From positions 590,500-654,499 of the forward strand of contig CP121690.1 of NCBI GenBank assembly GCA_038396605.1: a stretch of DNA of 64,000 bases. The letters are read 5' to 3'. Positions 17,581 to 26,136 of this stretch are shown here, one piece after another. The DNA is from Eubacteriales bacterium mix99 (lineage in GTDB: Bacteria > Bacillota > Clostridia > Caldicoprobacterales > DTU083). The notes under the pieces were generated by a model. It ran no database searches, was not told the DNA's origin, and saw only the letters and a program-made list of their open reading frames with translations. The position numbers and the translations under genes are program-made. The stretch's first letter is position 1; every line of letters starts with the position of its first letter.

Positions 17581-17591
17581 TCATATAACAG
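17581..17591. repeat. Target duplication of ISLre2 copy 1 (left)
   Basis: TCATATAACAG, repeated exactly at 19484-19494. Both ISLre2 sites begin with TC, so the true duplication may be 9-11 bp. Confidence 0.85.
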
Positions 17592-17648
17592 GTTAGCGTA
17601 AAGTTACCGTAGGGATTAAGAGTAATAAATTACCATAAGGATTGAAAA

Positions 17649-17711
17649 GAAGGTGGCATCCTGCTAAAATATTGATCATCAACAAAAATATCAAGAAAGG
17701 GTGCCACCTTC
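17649..17711 (+). promoter_or_regulatory. Hairpin that would hide the transposase start
   Basis: GAAGGTGGCATCCT (17649-17662) pairs with AGGGTGCCACCTTC (17698-17711), a 14-bp stem with one G-T pair. The right arm covers part of the ribosome binding site and ends just before the ATG at 17713. A transcript started outside the element would fold this and be poorly translated. Confidence 0.6.
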
Positions 17712-17712
17712 C

Positions 17713-19131
17713 ATGTACAGTATACAAGATTTTAACGAGTTTGCAAGAAAAACAGAAAATAAGGTAAGAGAATTTTTAAGGGAAGGTAAGGATCTGGCGG
17801 AACTGACTCTGGGGCTGCAGGAGGATCTGTTTGAACTTGGTCGGAATATACTGGTGGAGACTCTTGAGGGGATGGATGAACAGCTTCGAAAGTCCGGGGT
17901 CAGGAAAAACAATTGGGAGATTGTCAGGAAAGATGAGACAGGGATCTTAACGACCTTTGGAACGATCAAGTATAATAGAACGTATTTTAAGCCAAAGAGT
18001 GGTGGCAAAAGGAAATATCTCGTTGATGAGCTTGTTGGTCTTAAGCCACATGACAGAGTGAGTGCGGATGTGGTGATCAATGTGGTGGAAGAGGCCATAG
18101 ACAGCAGCTACAGGAAAGGTGGAGAAAGAGCCGGATATATGGACGAAATAAGCAAGCAGGCTGTTATGGATAAAATACATAACCTTGAGATCAGCGAACA
18201 TGAGCATAAGGTGGACAAGAAGAGGGATGTCAGGATACTGTATGTTGAAGCAGATGAAGATCATGTTTCCCTGCAGGGAGAAGACGATAAAAGCAAGATA
18301 GCTATGCCCAGGCTGGTTTATGTTCATGAAGGCGTAGATCCCGAAAAAAGCAGCCAAACAAGGACCAGGCTTAAAAACGTTAAATATTTTGGCGGCATGT
18401 ATGATGAGAGCGAGGATCTGTGGCTGGAGGTCATAGAATATATAGACAAGCAGTACAACATGGATTTCATTGAAACCATATACCTTTCCGGGGATGGGGC
18501 ATCATGGATTAAGGCCGGGCTTGACTGGATTCCCAAAAGCAAGTTTGTGCTGGACAATTTTCATCTTAAGAAATATATGATAACTGCGACTGCACACTTA
18601 AACGATGGAGACATCTATCAGGAGTTGAAGGATGCATTGGATTGGCCGGACAAGGACATGGTCAAGGATGTTTTCAAGAAGATCCTCAAACAAACGGTTT
18701 CCAAAACGAAGAGGAAGGCAGTTAAGGATGCCAGACGGTACATATTGAATAACTGGCATGGAATAGAAATAAAGGCTGATAAGGACCATGAACTGATAGG
18801 ATGCAGTGCCGAAGGTCATATAAGCCATGTGTTTTCAAGCAGGCTAAGCAGCAGGCCTAAGGGATGGTCTGAAAAAGGTGTTGCCAGGATGTCCAAACTT
18901 ATCGTATATAAGAAAAATGGTGGCAGGATCTATGACCTGGTTATGGCACAGAAGCTTAAGGAGAAGGAGAACAGGAAACATGAATTGCAGGATGAGTTAA
19001 TCAAGGAAGTAAGGAAATCATCAGAAAGCAGATATGCTGGTTCATGGAGTAGCAGCCCAACTGTAATTACCATGGGGAAAAAGACAGGGCTGTTTAATGA
19101 GATGAGGAGTATGGCCGGAATACGCTATTAG
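17713..19131 (+). CDS. ISLre2 family (UPF0236) transposase
   Basis: About 472 residues. The protein matches the ISLre2/UPF0236 transposase type: an N-terminal helical region (residues 1-65), the segment GTIKYNRTYFKPKSGGKRKYL, a middle part with YVEADEDHVSLQ and the acidic pair in LSGDGASWIKAGLDWIP, then FHLKKYM. The Asp residues here are candidate DDE-type catalytic residues. A GTG at 17701 opens the frame, but the AAGAAAGG signal touches it directly, so ATG 17713 is preferred. The frame is intact and the second copy has the same predicted protein, so it is probably active. Confidence 0.88.
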   Translation: MYSIQDFNEFARKTENKVREFLREGKDLAELTLGLQEDLFELGRNILVETLEGMDEQLRKSGVRKNNWEIVRKDETGILTTFGTIKYNRTYFKPKSGGKRKYLVDELVGLKPHDRVSADVVINVVEEAIDSSYRKGGERAGYMDEISKQAVMDKIHNLEISEHEHKVDKKRDVRILYVEADEDHVSLQGEDDKSKIAMPRLVYVHEGVDPEKSSQTRTRLKNVKYFGGMYDESEDLWLEVIEYIDKQYNMDFIETIYLSGDGASWIKAGLDWIPKSKFVLDNFHLKKYMITATAHLNDGDIYQELKDALDWPDKDMVKDVFKKILKQTVSKTKRKAVKDARRYILNNWHGIEIKADKDHELIGCSAEGHISHVFSSRLSSRPKGWSEKGVARMSKLIVYKKNGGRIYDLVMAQKLKEKENRKHELQDELIKEVRKSSESRYAGSWSSSPTVITMGKKTGLFNEMRSMAGIRY

Positions 19132-19196
19132 GCCCTTCATAAAGCTCGTTATGGCGTTTTCGTTCTTCGTAAGGAGAAATAGCCGGGACGACATAG

Positions 19197-19353
19197 ATCA
19201 AGCGTTTATGCCGCGAAAGCTGCTTGATAACGAGAAGTCGGTGTGGTAGCATTGAGGTACGGCAGCAACCGCTCCAAAGCCTATCCCGCTGTTAGAGATG
19301 GCTGCTGCCGACATCTGCCGTAAGCCACACCGGCAGAGGCTCGTTGTCAAGCA
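19197..19353 (+). ncRNA. Candidate structured RNA in ISLre2 3' part
   Basis: Nested complementary arms form one long hairpin: 19221-19234 with 19340-19353 (13 of 14), 19238-19246 with 19325-19333 (9 bp) and 19258-19265 with 19315-19322 (8 bp). ATCAAGC (19197-19203) can instead pair with GCTTGAT (19222-19228), giving a possible switch. No reading frame crosses it. It may be an RNA, a regulatory 3' UTR or a DNA structure needed for transposition. Confidence 0.45.
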
Positions 19354-19483
19354 GATCGTGGAATAAATGCAGCTGACAAGATTGATTGCTGTTAAAATTA
19401 ATTAAATCAATCAAGGCCACTGTTGCTAGAAGAATATTTCAGGATGTCTCTATTCTTTCTTTCCCTACAGTAAATTGACGCTA

Positions 19484-19494
19484 TCATATAACAG
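19484..19494. repeat. Target duplication of ISLre2 copy 1 (right)
   Basis: TCATATAACAG, identical to 17581-17591. Confidence 0.85.
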
Positions 19495-19531
19495 ATGAAA
19501 TTTGACAATTCATCATTACAGATATAAAATT

Positions 19532-19570
19532 GGGTACGTTGTGCAAACAAGATACGACGACCCTTTTTTT
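19532..19570 (+). terminator. Terminator-like hairpin upstream of permease gene
   Basis: GGGT-CGTTGTG pairs with CATACGACGACCC-type arm (11 bp with one bulged A and two G-T pairs) followed by seven T. A shorter GGCAGGCCTGCC-T-run follows at 19580-19601. They may end upstream transcription or act in the permease leader. Confidence 0.5.
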
Positions 19571-19686
19571 AATGTTTTCGGCAGGCCTGCCTTTTTATTT
19601 TAAATATAGAAAACATTACATTATCGGTTCGCTGTATTTTTTTGTGCAAAAAATGACTTCATTTTACAGAGAAGGAGACCTGAGTA

Positions 19687-21129
19687 TTGAAATCATCAAA
19701 TCAGCCATCCGAAACACCCGGTATGAAAAAGACACTCTCCCTGTGGAATTATTTTACCATCGGGTTTGGGGCCATCATCGGTACGGGGTGGGTCCTGTTG
19801 GTAGGAGACTGGATTATTCTGGGTGGAGGACCAATTGGAGCAATTGTAGCATTTTTAATAGGCGCCCTCTTCCTTTTGCCGATCGGCGCGGTTTTCGGTG
19901 AATTGACATCGGCCATTCCAATATCGGGCGGAATTGTGGAATATGTGGACCGTACCTTCGGGAAAAATGCTTCCTATATCACCGGTTGGTTTTTGGTCCT
20001 GGGAAACGGAATCCTTTGCCCGTGGGAGGCAATCGCAATTTCCACTCTTATTTCTGAAATGTTCGGAGACCTTCTGCCCTTTCTGCGCAGCGTAAAGCTG
20101 TATACCATCCTGGGAGCGGATGTATATCTGATTCCCACCATTCTGGCAGTGGCAGCAGCAGTCTATGTGATCCTGCTGAACTTCAAAGGGGCTTCCAGCG
20201 CTGCAAAGCTGCAGTCCTTCCTGACAAAGGCACTGCTGACCGGCATGCTGGTGGCAATGGTTATCTCCCTGATCAAGGGCAGCCCGAAGAACATACTGCC
20301 TGTATTCACCCGTGCCATGGGGCCTTCCGCTTCCACAAAGGGAACCGGTTTGCTCTCAGGAATTCTTTCTGTATTGGTGATGACCCCATTTTTCTATGCC
20401 GGATTTGACACCATCCCGCAGCAGGCGGAGGAAGCTTCCGAGGGACTGGACTGGCACAAATTCGGCAGGGTTATAGGTATGGCACTGCTTGCCTCCGGGA
20501 TATTCTATGTGATCTGCATCTATTCGTTCGGCACCATTATCCCCTGGACAAAGTTCGTCAAGGCTTCCGTACCGGCACTGGCATGTCTGAAAAGCATCAA
20601 CATGATTCTGTATGTAGTGATGCTGTGCATTGCCACATTGGGACCCATGGGACCGATGAACTCTTTCTACGGTGCCACATCCCGTATTCTGCTGGCCATG
20701 GGCCGAAAGGGGCAGCTGCCTGCCACTTTTGCCAAAGTGGATGAAAAAACAGGCGCTCCCAGGACAGCCAACGCTGTTTTGGCCATTCTGACACTGGCAG
20801 GGCCTTTCCTGGGTAAAAAAATGCTGGTTCCCCTTACCAATGTTTCGGCATTGGCCTTTATCTTTTCCTGCATGATGGTTTCCTTTGCGTGCATGAAAAT
20901 GCGCAAAACCGAACCGGACCTGCCGCGGCCCTATAAAGTGCCCGGCGGGAAGTTTGGTATTGCCCTGGCCTGTATTGCAGGCGCCATCATCGTGCTGCTG
21001 ATGATTCTGCCGTTCAGCCCGGCAGCTTTGAACAGTGTGGAATGGAGCATTGTAATCGGATGGCTTCTGATCGGAATGATCCTGATGTACATCAGCAACA
21101 AAAAGGGGAACAAGTCTCAGGCTGCATGA
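19687..21129 (+). CDS. APC family amino acid permease
   Basis: A 480-residue membrane protein with about 12 hydrophobic segments. The first helix carries FTIGFGAIIGTGWVLLVGDW, the conserved unwound glycine region of amino acid-polyamine-organocation transporters that contacts substrate. Translation starts at TTG 19687 behind AGAAGGAGACC. The amidohydrolase gene begins 31 bases after its stop, so the two form an operon: uptake of an amino-acid-like compound and its hydrolysis. Substrate unknown. Confidence 0.88.
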   Translation: MKSSNQPSETPGMKKTLSLWNYFTIGFGAIIGTGWVLLVGDWIILGGGPIGAIVAFLIGALFLLPIGAVFGELTSAIPISGGIVEYVDRTFGKNASYITGWFLVLGNGILCPWEAIAISTLISEMFGDLLPFLRSVKLYTILGADVYLIPTILAVAAAVYVILLNFKGASSAAKLQSFLTKALLTGMLVAMVISLIKGSPKNILPVFTRAMGPSASTKGTGLLSGILSVLVMTPFFYAGFDTIPQQAEEASEGLDWHKFGRVIGMALLASGIFYVICIYSFGTIIPWTKFVKASVPALACLKSINMILYVVMLCIATLGPMGPMNSFYGATSRILLAMGRKGQLPATFAKVDEKTGAPRTANAVLAILTLAGPFLGKKMLVPLTNVSALAFIFSCMMVSFACMKMRKTEPDLPRPYKVPGGKFGIALACIAGAIIVLLMILPFSPAALNSVEWSIVIGWLLIGMILMYISNKKGNKSQAA

Positions 21130-21160
21130 AAAACAACAATAAATAATTGGAGGAGTCGTT

Positions 21161-22408
21161 ATGAGTAAAATTGCTTTTAAAAACGGTCTGCTGATTGACG
21201 GAACCGGCGCGGAACCCATCAGGAACTCTTTGGTCCTGGTGGACGACAAAAAGATAAAATACGCCGGACCGGCAAAAAAGTTTGGTGAGGATTACAAAGT
21301 CGTGGACATCAGCGGAAAAACGATTATGCCTGGATTAATTGATACGCATCTGCATTTCTCAGGCAATCTCACCGACAATGACAGCGACTGGGTGCTGGAA
21401 AACCCGGTTCAGAAAACCGTAGTGGCAGTACAGCAGGCCCATGAATGCCTGGAAAGAGGATTGACCACCGTAGGGGAGATCTCCCGCTCCGGAATTGCAA
21501 TCCGGGACATGGTCGAAGCCGGCGTCATGACAGGCCCCAGAGTGGTTGCTGCAGGACTGGGATTCTGCCGAACCTGCGGACATGGCGATAGCCACAGATT
21601 ACCCAGCTGGTACAACGATGAATCCCATCCGTGGGCAGAACGGGTGGATGGGCCCTGGGATCTGCGCAAGGCAGTACGCCGCAGGCTGCGGGACAATCCG
21701 GACGCCATCAAGATCTGGTCTACCGGCGGCGGTGTATGGCGTTGGGATCAGAAACTGGATCAGCACTACACCCTGGAAGAAATCCAGGCAGTCGTGGATG
21801 AGAGCAACATGGTAGGCATTCCGGTATGGAGCCATGCGGAGGGTTATGGCGGCGCACTGGATTCTGCCAGGGCAGGCGTTCATCTGATCATCCATGGACA
21901 GGCACTGAACGACGAATGCCTGGATATCATGTCGGACAAGGGAATTTATTTCTGCCCCACGATTCAGTTCCTGAACGAATGGTTCAAGACCTATGCCCCT
22001 CCTTATATTCCTGAGGTGCACGACAAATACCCCGGAAAGACCGTGGCAGAAAAAGAATTGAACCGGGTCTATGCCAACCTGCGCAAAGCCAGGGATAAGG
22101 GCATCGGACTGACCATCGGCTCCGATTCCTTCTGCTCCAGCCTGACACCTTACGGCATCACAGCAATCGGAGAAATGTATTCGTTCGTGGAGCGGGCCGG
22201 CATTTCCGAAATGGATACCATCGTTTCTGCAACCAAAATCGGTGCCGAAATGTTGAAAGTCGGCGATATCACCGGCACATTGGAAGAGAATAAATCCGCC
22301 GATCTTCTGGTCATCAGCGGAAATCCTCTGAACAATATCCGTTCCATTGCCGTGAACAATATGGAAGTTATCATGAAGGAAGGGGCTTTTGTCCGCAGGC
22401 CTCAATAA
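21161..22408 (+). CDS. Metal-dependent amidohydrolase (imidazolonepropionase/prolidase-like)
   Basis: A 415-residue cytoplasmic enzyme. Metal-binding motif PGLIDTHLHFSG is followed by SHAEGYGG and a second His in IIHGQAL, and by TIGSDSF with the catalytic Asp. This is the arrangement of amidohydrolases acting on imidazolonepropionate-like or X-Pro/N-acyl substrates. The N- and C-terminal beta segments (residues 1-55 and 365-410) form the usual composite sandwich domain. TTGGAGGAG precedes the ATG. Co-transcription with the APC permease suggests it hydrolyses the imported compound. Confidence 0.85.
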   Translation: MSKIAFKNGLLIDGTGAEPIRNSLVLVDDKKIKYAGPAKKFGEDYKVVDISGKTIMPGLIDTHLHFSGNLTDNDSDWVLENPVQKTVVAVQQAHECLERGLTTVGEISRSGIAIRDMVEAGVMTGPRVVAAGLGFCRTCGHGDSHRLPSWYNDESHPWAERVDGPWDLRKAVRRRLRDNPDAIKIWSTGGGVWRWDQKLDQHYTLEEIQAVVDESNMVGIPVWSHAEGYGGALDSARAGVHLIIHGQALNDECLDIMSDKGIYFCPTIQFLNEWFKTYAPPYIPEVHDKYPGKTVAEKELNRVYANLRKARDKGIGLTIGSDSFCSSLTPYGITAIGEMYSFVERAGISEMDTIVSATKIGAEMLKVGDITGTLEENKSADLLVISGNPLNNIRSIAVNNMEVIMKEGAFVRRPQ

Positions 22409-22445
22409 ATCATGCGATTCCGGCGAAGGCAAGCAAAGCAGGAAC

Positions 22446-22482
22446 AAAAAGCAGGCAGGGCATGGGCTCTGTCTGCTTTTTT
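22446..22482. terminator. Bidirectional terminator
   Basis: AAAAAGCAGGCAGGGC and GCTCTGTCTGCTTTTT pair around the loop ATGG. It lies between the converging amidohydrolase and DJ-1 genes and has A- and T-runs on both sides. Confidence 0.88.
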
Positions 22483-22484
22483 GT

Positions 22485-23039
22485 TTATGACACCTGGTAC
22501 AATATCCCGTCCTTCAGCTTCCTGGCCTTCTTCTCTCCCAGAAGATACGTTACGATTTCCACCGCAAAATCCACAGCCAGTGCCGGACCCCTTGCCGTAA
22601 TGAGATTGCCGTCCCGAACCACACTTTGTTCCTGATAAATTCCGCCGGACAGCTGTTTTTCAAATCCGGGGTAGGAGGTAATCTTTTTTCCTTCCATGAT
22701 TCCGGCTTTCTTCAGGACAATGGGACCGGCACAGATGGCAGCGACCAGTTTGTGATTTTCATATGCTTTCTTCACGATGTTGATTACCCGCGCATCATCC
22801 CGCAGATTGGAGGCTCCGGGCATTCCTCCGGGGATGATGACTCCGTCAAAGGATCCGATCCCTTCGATCCCATCCATGGTCTGATCCGCCCACACGGAAA
22901 TATCATGCGCGCCTTTTACTTCCCTGCTCCGGGCAATGGATACGGTATCCACTTCAATCCCCGCCCGCCGTAAATAATCCACCGTTGTCAGGGCCTCCAC
23001 TTCCTCAAATCCATCTGCAAGAAACACAATAGCCTTCAT
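22485..23039 (-). CDS. DJ-1/PfpI family protein
   Basis: A 184-residue cytoplasmic protein of the DJ-1/PfpI (ThiJ/YajL) family. The conserved nucleophile Cys is in AAICAGPIVL with the supporting Glu in ADGFEEVEAL, plus VIIPGGMPG. Members act as glyoxalases, chaperones or deglycases under carbonyl stress; the exact reaction is not predictable. Two ATG codons lie close together; AGGAGG is 6 bases before the second (23039), which is preferred. Confidence 0.9.
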   Translation of the reverse strand: MKAIVFLADGFEEVEALTTVDYLRRAGIEVDTVSIARSREVKGAHDISVWADQTMDGIEGIGSFDGVIIPGGMPGASNLRDDARVINIVKKAYENHKLVAAICAGPIVLKKAGIMEGKKITSYPGFEKQLSGGIYQEQSVVRDGNLITARGPALAVDFAVEIVTYLLGEKKARKLKDGILYQVS

Positions 23040-23102
23040 TGTCATCCTCCTTTTGTTTTCATTCTCCTGCTGTTCCTTTGTTGGAATTTCCTGTTTCTCT
23101 GT

Positions 23103-23228
23103 TCAGCATTCTGTATTCTCGGTCCATTTCCCTTTTTTGTCTTCCCTCAGTGTCCGGATCGTCTCCCGGATCGCCATGCACTGGCTTTGCATGTCCTGAT
23201 TTTGCCCATATGTAGATGCTGTCCGCAT
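23103..23228 (-). CDS. Possible 41-residue protein
   Basis: A small frame starting 11 bases after the ABC-2 permease stop and reading MRTASTYGQNQDMQSQCMAI and on; it is charged, with a predicted helix (IRETIRTLREDKKGK). It could be a last gene of the transporter operon. The spacing to a GGAAGG signal is too long, so translation is uncertain. No known family. Confidence 0.25.
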   Translation of the reverse strand: MRTASTYGQNQDMQSQCMAIRETIRTLREDKKGKWTENTEC

Positions 23229-23239
23229 CCCGATGTTCT

Positions 23240-24094
23240 TTATCTTTCCTTCCTGGTAATCTTTATCATTGTAAGGATCAGGAAAAGACCTGAGAAAATC
23301 AGAATATAGATCAGGCTTGCAGCTGGGCTCAGGACCTTTTTCCCCACCTGAAAGGCTGCTCCCAGTTCCAGATGGAATGCCTCCAGATTTTCTGCAGGGG
23401 CACCTGCAAACGTGATTCTTTCTGCCTGCTCCATCATGATTCTGCGAAAAAGAACCGCCGCATGGGAAGGAGGAAACAGCTTGACAACCGTTTGTATCGA
23501 GGACGGCAGTGCCCCGACAGGAATATAGATGCCGGTAAGGAACCCCATCAATGTACCGATTACGGTGCTGGCAGCTGAAAACGTATTGACGCTTTTGAAC
23601 CAGGATACCATATAGAACATCATGATGCCGGAAGATGCCGTGGTCAGGAGAATCATGGCCAGCGCCTTCCCTGCAGCAGCAGCCGCCAAAAGCTCCCCCC
23701 CATATATTACAATATAAATCTCGGCCAGGAAAAAGGTCACCAGGGACAAAATCAAACTGATCAGGAACCCGCTGATCAGATATCCACCATAAAGGACGTT
23801 CCTTTTTATGGGCGAAGCTGCAAAATCCTTGTACATTCCATATTTTTTGTCCTCAATGACCACCCCCATGGCACCCAGGGAAGTGGTAACCGGAGTAACG
23901 GCCAGCAGTCCCGACATGATCCAGCTGTCCATCAAAAACCGTGCGCCCGGCAGATCTCCCAGGTCTTTCACCATGATATCCCCCAGGAACAGGACATACA
24001 GCCCGATGATAATCAAAACGCCAAGAAGGGAGAAAAACACGCTGCCCCTGTCCCGGAAAAAAATCAGCAAATTGCGCTTGACCAGATATTTCAT
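23240..24094 (-). CDS. ABC-2 type transporter permease
   Basis: A 284-residue membrane protein with about six transmembrane segments in the ABC-2 (type V exporter) arrangement and the GIYIPVGALP motif before the C-terminal helices. It starts at ATG 24094, overlapping the ATPase gene by 4 bases, so the two are translated together. With the ATPase it likely exports a lipid, drug or peptide. Substrate unknown. Confidence 0.85.
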   Translation of the reverse strand: MKYLVKRNLLIFFRDRGSVFFSLLGVLIIIGLYVLFLGDIMVKDLGDLPGARFLMDSWIMSGLLAVTPVTTSLGAMGVVIEDKKYGMYKDFAASPIKRNVLYGGYLISGFLISLILSLVTFFLAEIYIVIYGGELLAAAAAGKALAMILLTTASSGIMMFYMVSWFKSVNTFSAASTVIGTLMGFLTGIYIPVGALPSSIQTVVKLFPPSHAAVLFRRIMMEQAERITFAGAPAENLEAFHLELGAAFQVGKKVLSPAASLIYILIFSGLFLILTMIKITRKER

Positions 24095-25017
24095 TCCCGT
24101 ATCTCCTTTCCGGTAATCTGAATAAATGCATCATCCAGGTTCCCTTCCACCACCTGAAATCCCTGTATCCTGTCCCTGCATTGATCCAGCAGGGGCAATG
24201 CCTGCATGGTGGACTCCAGCCGGATGAAAACCGTATCCCCACGTACCTCACAGGGCAAATCGAAAGGCTTTAGAATATCCAGGACAGGACCCGCATCCTT
24301 CGCATGCAGGATCAGCCGATCCATGCTGTATTGTTCTTTCAACTGAGCGGGAGTCCCTTTGGCGACGATTTCCCCCTTGTCGATCACAACAACATAATCG
24401 GCTTTCTCCGCCTCTTCCATATAGTGCGTCGTAAGGAAGATGGTCATATTCTTTTCTTCCCGCAACTGTGCAATGGCATTCCATACACTCTGCCGCGTCT
24501 GCGGATCCAAACCCGTTGTAGGCTCATCCAGTATCAGAATCTTTGGGGCATGTACCAATGCCCGTGCAATATCGGCTCTTCTTTTCTGACCTCCTGACAA
24601 TTTGCCGTAGAAACGATCCAGATAGCCGGTCACCCCGGCACTTTCCGCCGCATCGTCCACCGCGGCCGCCAGGTCTTCTTTTTGATACCCATAGAAGCTC
24701 CCGCGAATCATCAGGTTTTCCCTTACCGTCAGCAGATCGTCCAGTATATGGTCCTGAAAGACCGTTCCGACAAGGGCACGGATCCTGTCGTCCTCCCGCC
24801 CCAGTGCATATCCGTCCAGGAATACTTCCCCCTCATCCGGCTGCAATAACGTTCCGATGATATTGATTGTGGTGGACTTCCCTGCCCCGTTGGGCCCTAA
24901 AAAGGCAAAAAACGAACCTTTTTCCACATAAAAGTCGATTCCCTTAATGGCCTGAACCGCCCCATAGGATTTCTTCAGGCCGGATATTTCAATGATCCTG
25001 TCCGCGTCATGATTCAT
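24091..25017 (-). CDS. ABC-2 transporter ATP-binding protein
   Basis: A 308-residue ATPase of the DrrA type. Walker A GPNGAGKST (about residues 40-48), signature LSGGQKRRADIARAL, Walker B LILDEPTTGLD and the H-loop TTHYMEEA are intact. A C-terminal 80-residue extension (from about residue 225) is typical of DrrA/NodI-like ATPases. It begins 57 bases after the potD stop and might share its transcript. Paired permease follows with a 4-bp overlap. Confidence 0.92.
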   Translation of the reverse strand: MNHDADRIIEISGLKKSYGAVQAIKGIDFYVEKGSFFAFLGPNGAGKSTTINIIGTLLQPDEGEVFLDGYALGREDDRIRALVGTVFQDHILDDLLTVRENLMIRGSFYGYQKEDLAAAVDDAAESAGVTGYLDRFYGKLSGGQKRRADIARALVHAPKILILDEPTTGLDPQTRQSVWNAIAQLREEKNMTIFLTTHYMEEAEKADYVVVIDKGEIVAKGTPAQLKEQYSMDRLILHAKDAGPVLDILKPFDLPCEVRGDTVFIRLESTMQALPLLDQCRDRIQGFQVVEGNLDDAFIQITGKEIRE

Positions 25018-25074
25018 GTCATGATTCCTTTCCCGCTTTTTATTGGGCTGCTTTGCTTATCTGGCTGCCTTTGC

Positions 25075-26136
25075 TTATTGGGCCGCCTTGATTTCATCCC
25101 AGATACGGTTATAGGTACTGATGATATCACTTAAGTCCTCAAATACCTCGCTGTCTTTCAGGGACTGATTATCAGGATAAGCCGTCGCATCGCTTTTTGT
25201 CTCTTCGTCCAGTTTCTCAAAGGCACCGGTGTTGGGCGTGGAGTAGCCGATATATTCCGTATTCCGGAGGGCAATATCCGGATCGTTCATATAATTGATG
25301 AAAGCCTCGGCTTCCTTCCTGTTTTTACTGGACTTTGGGATACACATGGCGTCGTACCACAAATTGGTGCCTTCCTTCGGAACCGCATAGGCCAGATGCG
25401 GATTCTCCTTCATCGTATAAACGGCATCCCCGGACCAGACCACCGCCATCGCTGCTTCTCCGGATATCATCTTGTCCTTGACCTCATCACCCAGATAGGA
25501 CAGGACCAGGGGCTTCTGCCGGATCAATTCCTTCCGGGCTGCCTTCAGTTCCATTTTATCCCTTGTGTTCAGGGAGTATCCAAGCTTTTTCAGGGCAACC
25601 GCTATGGAATCCCGCTGACTGTCCAGCATAAAGATATTCTTTTTATATTTCCTGTCCCAGAGAATGTCCCAGCTGTCCACCGGTTCCTTTACCATGGTCG
25701 TGTTGTAAAGGATTCCCACCGTTCCCCACATATAAGGAACGGAATACTCATTATCCGGGTCATACGCCAGATCTTTATATTCCTCTCCGATATATTTGTA
25801 ATTCGGAATCTTTTTCAGATCAATCTTCTGAAGCATACCTTCCCGGATCAGCCGGGCCACCATATAATCGGAGGGGAAAATGACGTCATAGTGAATCCCT
25901 CCGGCCTTCAGCTTTACATACATGTCCTCGTTGGTGGCAAAGGTCTCATAGGTGACATGAATTCCGTATTTCTTCTCAAAATCCTTTGTTACGGACTCAT
26001 CGATATAGTCCCCCCAGTTATAGACGGTAATGGACTTCCTGCTGCCCTTCCCGCCCGAACCGCCGGCACATCCGGCAAAGCTAGATATCATGACCAGTGT
26101 CAGTAAGATAAGAACCATTTTCCTTGTTTTTCCCAA
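25075..26136 (-). CDS. potD: Spermidine/putrescine-binding lipoprotein
   Basis: A 353-residue lipoprotein: basic N-terminus, hydrophobic segment and a lipobox ending SFAGC at Cys 22. The mature part is a periplasmic-binding-like two-lobe protein of PotD type (YNWGDYIDESV, the FATNEDMYVKLKAGG segment, VIFPSDYMV). It captures polyamine for the PotABC importer. Start is TTG 26136 behind AAGGAGG, inside the 3' end of potC (56-base overlap), which points to coupled translation. Confidence 0.92.
   Translation of the reverse strand: MGKTRKMVLILLTLVMISSFAGCAGGSGGKGSRKSITVYNWGDYIDESVTKDFEKKYGIHVTYETFATNEDMYVKLKAGGIHYDVIFPSDYMVARLIREGMLQKIDLKKIPNYKYIGEEYKDLAYDPDNEYSVPYMWGTVGILYNTTMVKEPVDSWDILWDRKYKKNIFMLDSQRDSIAVALKKLGYSLNTRDKMELKAARKELIRQKPLVLSYLGDEVKDKMISGEAAMAVVWSGDAVYTMKENPHLAYAVPKEGTNLWYDAMCIPKSSKNRKEAEAFINYMNDPDIALRNTEYIGYSTPNTGAFEKLDEETKSDATAYPDNQSLKDSEVFEDLSDIISTYNRIWDEIKAAQ

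Larger units (their letters stand above)
17360..17591. other. Intergenic stretch before ISLre2 copy 1
   Basis: No gene seen. It contains the 14-bp tandem repeat at 17435-17470 and the left target duplication of the ISLre2 element (17581-17591). Confidence 0.5.
17592..19483 (+). mobile_element. ISLre2-family insertion sequence, copy 1
   Basis: A 1,892-bp element from GTTAGCG to GACGCTA with imperfect 19-bp terminal inverted repeats (TAGCGTAAAGTTACCGTAG against TAGCGTCAATTTACTGTAG) and 11-bp flanking duplications. By reading, I see no difference from the second copy at 55509-57400. It encodes one transposase and has a 350-base structured non-coding 3' part. Confidence 0.93.
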
